Below are positions 31,569 to 35,871 of a DNA stretch of 35,871 bases, one piece after another. The position numbers and the translations under genes are program-made. Source of the DNA: Microbacteriaceae bacterium PS02333 (GTDB taxonomy: Bacteria; Actinomycetota; Actinomycetes; Actinomycetales; Microbacteriaceae); assembly GCA_029959665.1 (NCBI GenBank), contig JASCOI010000021.1:1-35871 (forward strand). Reading direction: 5' to 3'. The notes under the pieces are model-generated. The model saw nothing but the letters and a program-made list of their open reading frames with translations. It did no database searches and was not told the origin of the DNA. Each line of letters begins with the position of its first letter. Position 1 is the first letter of the stretch.

Positions 31569-32246
31569 TCAGGGCGCCTCGGTCCGCGCGACGTGCTCGT
31601 CCGGTGCGATGAGGGCCACCAGCCGTGGGATCTCCGGGCGCATCCGCTCCGTGACGATCGCGGCGAGCAGGACCGTCCAGAGGTCGCGGAGCCGTTCGAA
31701 CAGGTCCACGCGGTCGGCCAACACGTCGGAGACCGTCTGCACGCCGGTGTACGCGGGGATGACCACCCGCCCGAGCACCTCCGGGTCCCAGGCATCGTCG
31801 ACCTCGCCCGCGGCGATCCCCTGCCGCATCAGCTCGGCGACGACCGCCATCCAGTCGGTGTACGGGTTCTGGCGTGCCACCTCGGCGGTCGCGGCCTCGG
31901 TCGACAGCCGGATGCCCGCGCTCACGACGACCTCGGACACCATCTGCGTCGCGAGTCCCTGCGACATCCACATCAGCGACTCGAGCGGGGACGTCGACCG
32001 CGCGGACGCCGCTTCGCCGTACCGCCGGGACACCTCGTGCTGCTCCGTGATGACCGCCCCTGCCAGGTCGCGCTTCGACCCGAAGTGGAAGTAGAGCGCC
32101 CCCTTGGTCAGCCCGGCTCGTTCGGCGACGGCGTCCATCGACGCGCCGACGTACCCGTGCTCGTCGAACTCGTGGGCCGCGGCCTCGAGGATCGCCGCCC
32201 GTGTCGCCACCGCGCGCTGCTGCCGCGACTGTCCGTCCTCCGCCAT
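31569..32246 (-). CDS. TetR-family regulator resembling gamma-butyrolactone receptors (ScbR/ArpA type)
   Basis: This 225-residue protein has a TetR helix-turn-helix (about 15-65: AILEAAAHEFDEHGYVGASMDAVAERAGLTKGALYFHFGSKRDLA) in the form seen in ScbR/ArpA proteins. The ligand domain also matches: SAGIRLSTEAATA, NPYTDWMAVVAELMRQGI with W132 where CprB-type receptors have the ligand-pocket Trp, and IPAYTGVQTVSDVLADRVDLFERLRDLW. Such receptors sense butyrolactone-type signals and release secondary-metabolism promoters. No AfsA-type synthase is visible in this window, so the signal, if any, comes from elsewhere. GGAGG precedes the ATG. A palindrome at 32263-32275 overlaps its promoter. Confidence 0.85.
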   Translation of the reverse strand: MAEDGQSRQQRAVATRAAILEAAAHEFDEHGYVGASMDAVAERAGLTKGALYFHFGSKRDLAGAVITEQHEVSRRYGEAASARSTSPLESLMWMSQGLATQMVSEVVVSAGIRLSTEAATAEVARQNPYTDWMAVVAELMRQGIAAGEVDDAWDPEVLGRVVIPAYTGVQTVSDVLADRVDLFERLRDLWTVLLAAIVTERMRPEIPRLVALIAPDEHVARTEAP

Positions 32247-32262
32247 GTGGGTGCCTCCGGGG

Positions 32263-32275
32263 CCGATCGTATCGG
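32263..32275. promoter_or_regulatory. Palindrome in the ScbR-like gene promoter
   Basis: CCGAT-CGT-ATCGG lies about 17 bases upstream of the ATG. On the minus strand it contains TACGAT, a possible -10, so a bound repressor would block transcription. It is a possible autoregulatory site but does not resemble the TACC/GGTA element. Confidence 0.4.
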
Positions 32276-32328
32276 CGGCTCCCGGGCGGTGTCGGGCAGA
32301 TCCCCGGCAACCGTCAGGTGACGTGTCC

Positions 32329-32334
32329 TACGGT
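32329..32334 (+). promoter_or_regulatory. Leaderless-type -10 (TACGGT) before the membrane protein gene
   Basis: TACGGT is followed by 7 bases and the ATG at 32342, again without a ribosome site. Confidence 0.4.
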
Positions 32335-32341
32335 TCCCGGC

Positions 32342-32785
32342 ATGGACGGATGGCGGAACCCGACGCGCTGGGCCCGAGCGGGTCGATGGCTGCTCGTGCC
32401 CATCGCGGTCCTCGACTGGTTCGCGCTGCCGGCCCAGGGGGTCTTCGTCACGGCGTTCCTCATCGCGGTCGTCGGGCTCGTCGGGATCGCCGCCGCGCTC
32501 GTCGTGCGGATGCTCCGCGGCAGCCGTGGCGCGATGGCGGCCCTCGGCGTCGTGATGCTGCTCGGCGGTCTGGCCGTCTTCGGGCTCGACCCGTTCCCGG
32601 GGTCCTTCCCGCTCATCGACTCGTGGTGGCCGGACGCCATCACGCAGCCGCAGCACGTCGGCAGCGCCTACTGGCAGCTCGCCGGACTCGGGATCGAGCT
32701 GTGCGGGTTCGGCCTGCTCGCGACGTTGCTCGTCGTCACGCTGACGCGTCCGACCCTGCACGGCGGGTCAGCACCGCGACGCTGA
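32342..32785 (+). CDS. Hypothetical four-helix membrane protein
   Basis: I do not recognise a family for this 147-residue protein. It has a basic amphipathic start (RNPTRWARAGR) and about four hydrophobic segments (about 16-30, 33-56, 64-82 and 112-135). The external loop between the third and fourth is rich in Pro, Trp and Asp (DPFPGSFPLIDSWWPDAITQPQ). The C-terminus is short and basic. Its coding end overlaps the convergent GAF-domain gene by 50 bases. The start is supported by the leaderless-type hexamer 7 bases upstream. Confidence 0.75.
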   Translation: MDGWRNPTRWARAGRWLLVPIAVLDWFALPAQGVFVTAFLIAVVGLVGIAAALVVRMLRGSRGAMAALGVVMLLGGLAVFGLDPFPGSFPLIDSWWPDAITQPQHVGSAYWQLAGLGIELCGFGLLATLLVVTLTRPTLHGGSAPRR

Positions 32786-33908
32786 CGTCGGCGTTGGGTA
32801 CGGCCTCGCGCAGTGCCCGGATCCGGGCGACGAACGCCGTGGCCTCCGGCTCCGCTGCCGCCAGGGCCGCGACCGCACCGATGTCGTCGAGCCCATCGAG
32901 CGACAGGAGCCCCGCGGTGAACAGCACGAGGCGGTCACCCGGTGCGAGGTCGACCTCGACGTGGGTCCGCGCCGTGCCCTCCGGCTGCAGCCCGATCGGC
33001 AGGTCGATCGTCCTGAGCACCGTGTGGGTGCCGTCGGCGCGGACGTGCAGCGCCAGGCCGTGGCCGGCGTCCACGAACGAGACGTGACCGGTCGTCGGGT
33101 CGATCCGTGCGTGGAAGAGCGACCCGACGGCACCAGCAGCCTCCAGGTCGGCGCCGATCTGGGCCTCCAGTGCCGGGCCGTCCGCTCCCAGCTGCACGTC
33201 GGTGCGTGCCACGACGGCGGCGCGGAGCGTCGACGCGAGCAGGCCGGCCGCGCTGCCGGCGGCCGAGACCGAGCCGATCGTCAGTCGGATCGTCCCGTCG
33301 GCCGCGACGCGCCAGTCCACGACGTCGCCGGACCCCTCGTGGGACGAGGCGACGGCGGCGAAGTCGTGGCCGGGGACGTCGATCGGGTCGGGGACGAGCG
33401 CATCGAGGACCCGCCGCACCCGGTCCCGGTCGATCGCGTGGCCCAGCTCGCGCTCGGCCCAGCGGGCGAGGTCGCGGAGCATCTCGACGTCGGCGGGGGA
33501 GAGCTCGCGGGGCTTCGCGTCCATGATGCAGAGCGTGCCGACACGGGTGCCGTCGAGCATGGACAGCGGCGCACCCGCGTAGAAGCGGATGCCCGGCTCG
33601 CCCGTCACCGCGGCGAGACCGCTGAACCGCGGGTCGAGCGTGGCGTCCGGCACCACCACCGGCCCGTCCTGCAGCACCGTCGTCGAGCAGAACACGTCAC
33701 TCGCGGCAGCGCTCCCGCCCTGTTGCCAGCCCTGGGCGGACTGCGCCGTGACGAGGTCGCCGTGCACGAGGTTGAGGAAGCTCAACGGCACCCCGAACGC
33801 CGCCTGCGTCATCCGGGTGATGCGGTCGAACCGCTCCTCCGGACCGCTGCCGAGGACCCCGAGGGCCTCGACGAGCGCGGTCCGTCGGTCCGCCTGGGTG
33901 TCAGTCAC
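32736..33908 (-). CDS. GAF-domain protein with degenerate SpoIIE/PP2C-like phosphatase domain
   Basis: The 390-residue protein has an N-terminal GAF sensor (about 22-158: [69 protein letters not shown]). The C-terminal half (about 165-385) has the SpoIIE phosphatase fold, including [27 protein letters not shown] and [11 protein letters not shown]. Metal-binding motifs are altered: the family GGDWYD reads GSGDVVDW (192-199) and GDVSGHG reads GSVSAAG (212-218), with one key Asp replaced by Ser. It may be a weak or inactive phosphatase acting as a sensor. The start is GTG at 33908, overlapping the ThuA-domain gene end by eight bases; the pairing with sugar genes is unusual. Confidence 0.82.
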   Translation of the reverse strand: MTDTQADRRTALVEALGVLGSGPEERFDRITRMTQAAFGVPLSFLNLVHGDLVTAQSAQGWQQGGSAAASDVFCSTTVLQDGPVVVPDATLDPRFSGLAAVTGEPGIRFYAGAPLSMLDGTRVGTLCIMDAKPRELSPADVEMLRDLARWAERELGHAIDRDRVRRVLDALVPDPIDVPGHDFAAVASSHEGSGDVVDWRVAADGTIRLTIGSVSAAGSAAGLLASTLRAAVVARTDVQLGADGPALEAQIGADLEAAGAVGSLFHARIDPTTGHVSFVDAGHGLALHVRADGTHTVLRTIDLPIGLQPEGTARTHVEVDLAPGDRLVLFTAGLLSLDGLDDIGAVAALAAAEPEATAFVARIRALREAVPNADVSVAVLTRRAGSDASA

Positions 33909-34656
33909 GCGTCCTGTCTACCGCACCCTCGGCGAGGAACCAGTCGCGCGGGTGCTCGTCGGCCGTCAGCACCCGGCGTGGCGTCGTGGGAGCGGCCCAC
34001 TCCGCGGCGTTCGAGAGCACCCGCTGGATGTCCGGGTGGTGGTACACGGGGTACTCCTGGTCGCCCGGCGAGAAGTAGAAGACCTTGCCGCGTCCGCGAC
34101 GGTAGGCGACGCCGGAGCGGAACACCTCGCCGCCGGTGAACGTCGACAGGAAGACCTCTTCGTCGGGGCGGGGGATGTCGAAGTACTCCCCGTACATCTC
34201 CTGGCGGTCGATGACGATCGGGTGCGGGACGCCCTTCGCGATCGGGTGGTCGGGCGCCGTCGTCCAGACGAGCTCGCGCTCGCCGTCGTTCCGCCACTTC
34301 AGGGAGCACGTCGTGCCCATCAGCCGCTTGAACGGCTTCGAGTAGTGCCCGGAGTGCATCACCACGAGGCCCATGCCGGCGTGCACGGCGTCCACGACCC
34401 GCTGCACGACCTCGTCGCTGACCTCCTCGTGGGCCGCGTGACCCCACCAGAACAGCACGTCCGTGGCGTCGAGGCGCTCCTGCGTCAGACCGTGCTCCGG
34501 CTCCTGCAGCGTCGCCGTGCCGACCGTGGCCTCCGGCAGGTGCTCCTGCAGCGCGGCCGCGACGACGGTGTGGATGCCGTTCGGGTAGTGCTCGACGACC
34601 GTCGCGTCACCGCGGGTCTCGTGCACGTTCTCGTTCCAGACGACGATGTTCTTCAC
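33901..34656 (-). CDS. ThuA-domain (trehalose-utilisation-like) protein
   Basis: This 251-residue protein is a ThuA-like protein of the class I glutamine-amidotransferase-like fold. VVWNENVHE opens it. [12 protein letters not shown] (about 68-79) and [19 protein letters not shown] (about 95-113) are family landmarks, and [29 protein letters not shown] is the typical C-terminal motif. ThuA takes part in trehalose/disaccharide oxidation routes, often next to Gfo/Idh/MocA enzymes, as here; the reaction is not firmly known. The start is GTG at 34656, overlapping the preceding oxidoreductase stop by four bases. Confidence 0.9.
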   Translation of the reverse strand: MKNIVVWNENVHETRGDATVVEHYPNGIHTVVAAALQEHLPEATVGTATLQEPEHGLTQERLDATDVLFWWGHAAHEEVSDEVVQRVVDAVHAGMGLVVMHSGHYSKPFKRLMGTTCSLKWRNDGERELVWTTAPDHPIAKGVPHPIVIDRQEMYGEYFDIPRPDEEVFLSTFTGGEVFRSGVAYRRGRGKVFYFSPGDQEYPVYHHPDIQRVLSNAAEWAAPTTPRRVLTADEHPRDWFLAEGAVDRTRD

Positions 34657-35777
34657 TGCTCGATCTCCATCTCGTGTCCTGCCTGTGCCGACGCGTAGAT
34701 CGCGTCGACGACCCTGCTGCGGTGCAGCGCGAACTCGCCGTGGTGCCCGTTGTGGAGGCCGCTGCGGATCGTGGCGATGAACTCCTCGATCACGCGCTGG
34801 TGGTGCCCGCCGGGGACCTGCACGCCCGGCCGGGTGACCGTCGGGATGCCCTGCTCGTCGGAGTAGAGCGTCACGGTGCCCTCCGTCGCGTAGTCGCGCA
34901 CGAACAGCCGTGCACCACCCGTCGACCCGAGGAGCTCGACCTCGATGTCCTCGACGTCCTTCGAGTAGCTCGCCCAGCTCGCCTGCAGCAACAGGCTCGA
35001 CCCGTTGTCGAACCGGAGCAGGGCGCTCGCGAAGTCCTCGACGTCGAACGGACGGTCGGTCGCCGCGGACACCGGTGTCCGCTCGCTGCCGCCGCGGCCG
35101 GCGCTGCCGAGTTCGTTGTACGTGACGGCGCTCGCCGTGACCACGCGGGGTTCGCCCATCAGGTGCAGTGCGATGTCGAGCACGTGCGATCCGAGGTCGA
35201 TGAGGGGGCCGCCGCCGGCGGTCTCCTTGTTCGCGAACCAGCTCCGGATGCCGGGGATGCCGGCGCGACGGAGCCAGCTCGCGCGGGCGTGGTAGACGTG
35301 GCCGAGCGGGTTCTCTGCGCCGCCGTTCCGCAGGTGGTCGGCGAGGAACTGCACGTCGGCGCGGCGGCGGTGGTTGTAGGCGACCTCGAGCACGCGGTCG
35401 TTCCGGACGGCGGCGTCGACCATCTCCTGCGCCTGGGCGCCGGTCGTCGCGAGGGGCTTCTCGCAGAAGACGTGCTTGCCGGATTCGAGCGCGGCGACCG
35501 CGATGGGGTGGTGCAGGGCGTTCGGGACGCCGATCGACACGATGTCGAGGTCGTCCCTGGCGACGAGGTCCTGCCAGTCCTCGTACGTGTTCGGCACGTG
35601 CCGGGTCTCGGCGAGTTCGGCCAGTCGAGCCGTCTCCTGTCCCGCGAGCGCCACCACCTCGACCCCCGGGAGTGCGGTGTAGGCATCGAGGTGCGTGGTC
35701 CCGGCGAACCCGAGACCGGCCACCCCGACGCGGAGCGTGCGTGCTGCATCCGTCGTCGTGTTCGTCGTCATCGACAT
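34653..35777 (-). CDS. Gfo/Idh/MocA family oxidoreductase (ThuB-like)
   Basis: The 374-residue enzyme has the Rossmann motif [17 protein letters not shown] (17-33), the signature [19 protein letters not shown] with the catalytic Lys (about 110-128), [10 protein letters not shown], and [21 protein letters not shown] (about 187-207), with Asp/His of the active site. It probably oxidises a sugar or cyclitol with NAD(P). It heads the operon with ThuA and GAF-phosphatase genes, like ThuB-ThuA pairs of trehalose use. The ATG at 35777 follows TAGCGT (35790-35785) by 7 bases, so the mRNA is probably leaderless; an ATG at 35771 is also possible. It is only distantly similar to the oxidoreductase at 1497-2702. 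Confidence 0.91.
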   Translation of the reverse strand: MSMTTNTTTDAARTLRVGVAGLGFAGTTHLDAYTALPGVEVVALAGQETARLAELAETRHVPNTYEDWQDLVARDDLDIVSIGVPNALHHPIAVAALESGKHVFCEKPLATTGAQAQEMVDAAVRNDRVLEVAYNHRRRADVQFLADHLRNGGAENPLGHVYHARASWLRRAGIPGIRSWFANKETAGGGPLIDLGSHVLDIALHLMGEPRVVTASAVTYNELGSAGRGGSERTPVSAATDRPFDVEDFASALLRFDNGSSLLLQASWASYSKDVEDIEVELLGSTGGARLFVRDYATEGTVTLYSDEQGIPTVTRPGVQVPGGHHQRVIEEFIATIRSGLHNGHHGEFALHRSRVVDAIYASAQAGHEMEIEQ

Positions 35778-35871
35778 GACACCGACGCTACCGGAGGCTC
35801 GGGTCGAATCGATACGAGAGGCGGCGTGTTGCCGTGCTGGGGTGGGTGGCGTGGGTGGGGCGAGTGGGGGG
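35778..35871. promoter_or_regulatory. Promoter and end of window
   Basis: On the minus strand, TAGCGT (35790-35785) lies 7 bases before the oxidoreductase start. About 20 bases further upstream is a near-palindrome CGAATCGATACG (35804-35815), a possible operator for a regulator outside the window. The last about 45 bases are G/T-rich and show no supported gene. Confidence 0.4.

Overview
The window is high-GC DNA (about 70% G+C by eye outside one island). Gene content, actinobacterial families (DUF6197, PspC, DUF664/DinB, a ScbR-like regulator, single-chain SdaA) and many promoters placed directly on start codons point to an actinobacterium, probably Microbacteriaceae and perhaps Curtobacterium-like. 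The taxon is inferred from style and content, not from a marker gene.

Region 1 (1-8481) looks like an amino-sugar catabolic locus. On the minus strand lie a Gfo/Idh/MocA oxidoreductase, a lipoprotein sugar-binding protein and the first codons of the next gene. A DeoR-type repressor separates them from a plus-strand operon with overlapping genes: SIS-domain isomerase/deaminase, ROK kinase, amino-sugar-6-phosphate deacetylase, PfkB kinase and class II aldolase. These suggest uptake without a PTS, then phosphorylation, deacetylation, deamination, a second phosphorylation and cleavage, most simply N-acetylgalactosamine through tagatose phosphates. The first 93 bases are a perfect inverted copy of 680-772, probably a fold-back artefact at a contig end.

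Region 2 (8482-20344) is mixed chromosomal content: a secreted S53 peptidase with a bulb-lectin tail, L-serine dehydratase, a PspC protein, an MDR oxidoreductase, an atypical shikimate-dehydrogenase-like protein, an SRPBCC protein with an FAD oxidoreductase, a conserved hypothetical protein, a DUF4190 membrane protein, and a MacB/LolD-type ABC exporter divergent from a TetR gene with a palindromic operator between them.

Region 3 (about 20345-25221) is a lower-GC island between two copies of a palindromic terminator-like repeat. It carries a PadR regulator with a clear operator, a HAAS-like membrane protein, a BcrA-type ABC ATPase and permease, a CPBP-protease/DUF418 fusion and, after a strong hairpin, a secreted cationic Trp-containing peptide whose C-terminus resembles aureocin A53/lacticin Q bacteriocins. 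I read this as a candidate undescribed bacteriocin production and self-protection cassette, the most interesting part of the window.

Region 4 (25222-35871) holds an OpuC-type glycine betaine/choline ABC operon with all four subunits, a DinB/DUF664 and DUF6197 pair, an APH-type kinase, a gamma-butyrolactone-receptor-like TetR regulator, a small membrane protein, and a Gfo/ThuA/GAF-phosphatase operon reaching the window end.

Across the window, about a dozen genes, mostly first in their transcripts, have a TAnnnT hexamer 6-8 bases before the start codon, which suggests widespread leaderless transcription. I saw no rRNA, tRNA, CRISPR array or insertion sequence.
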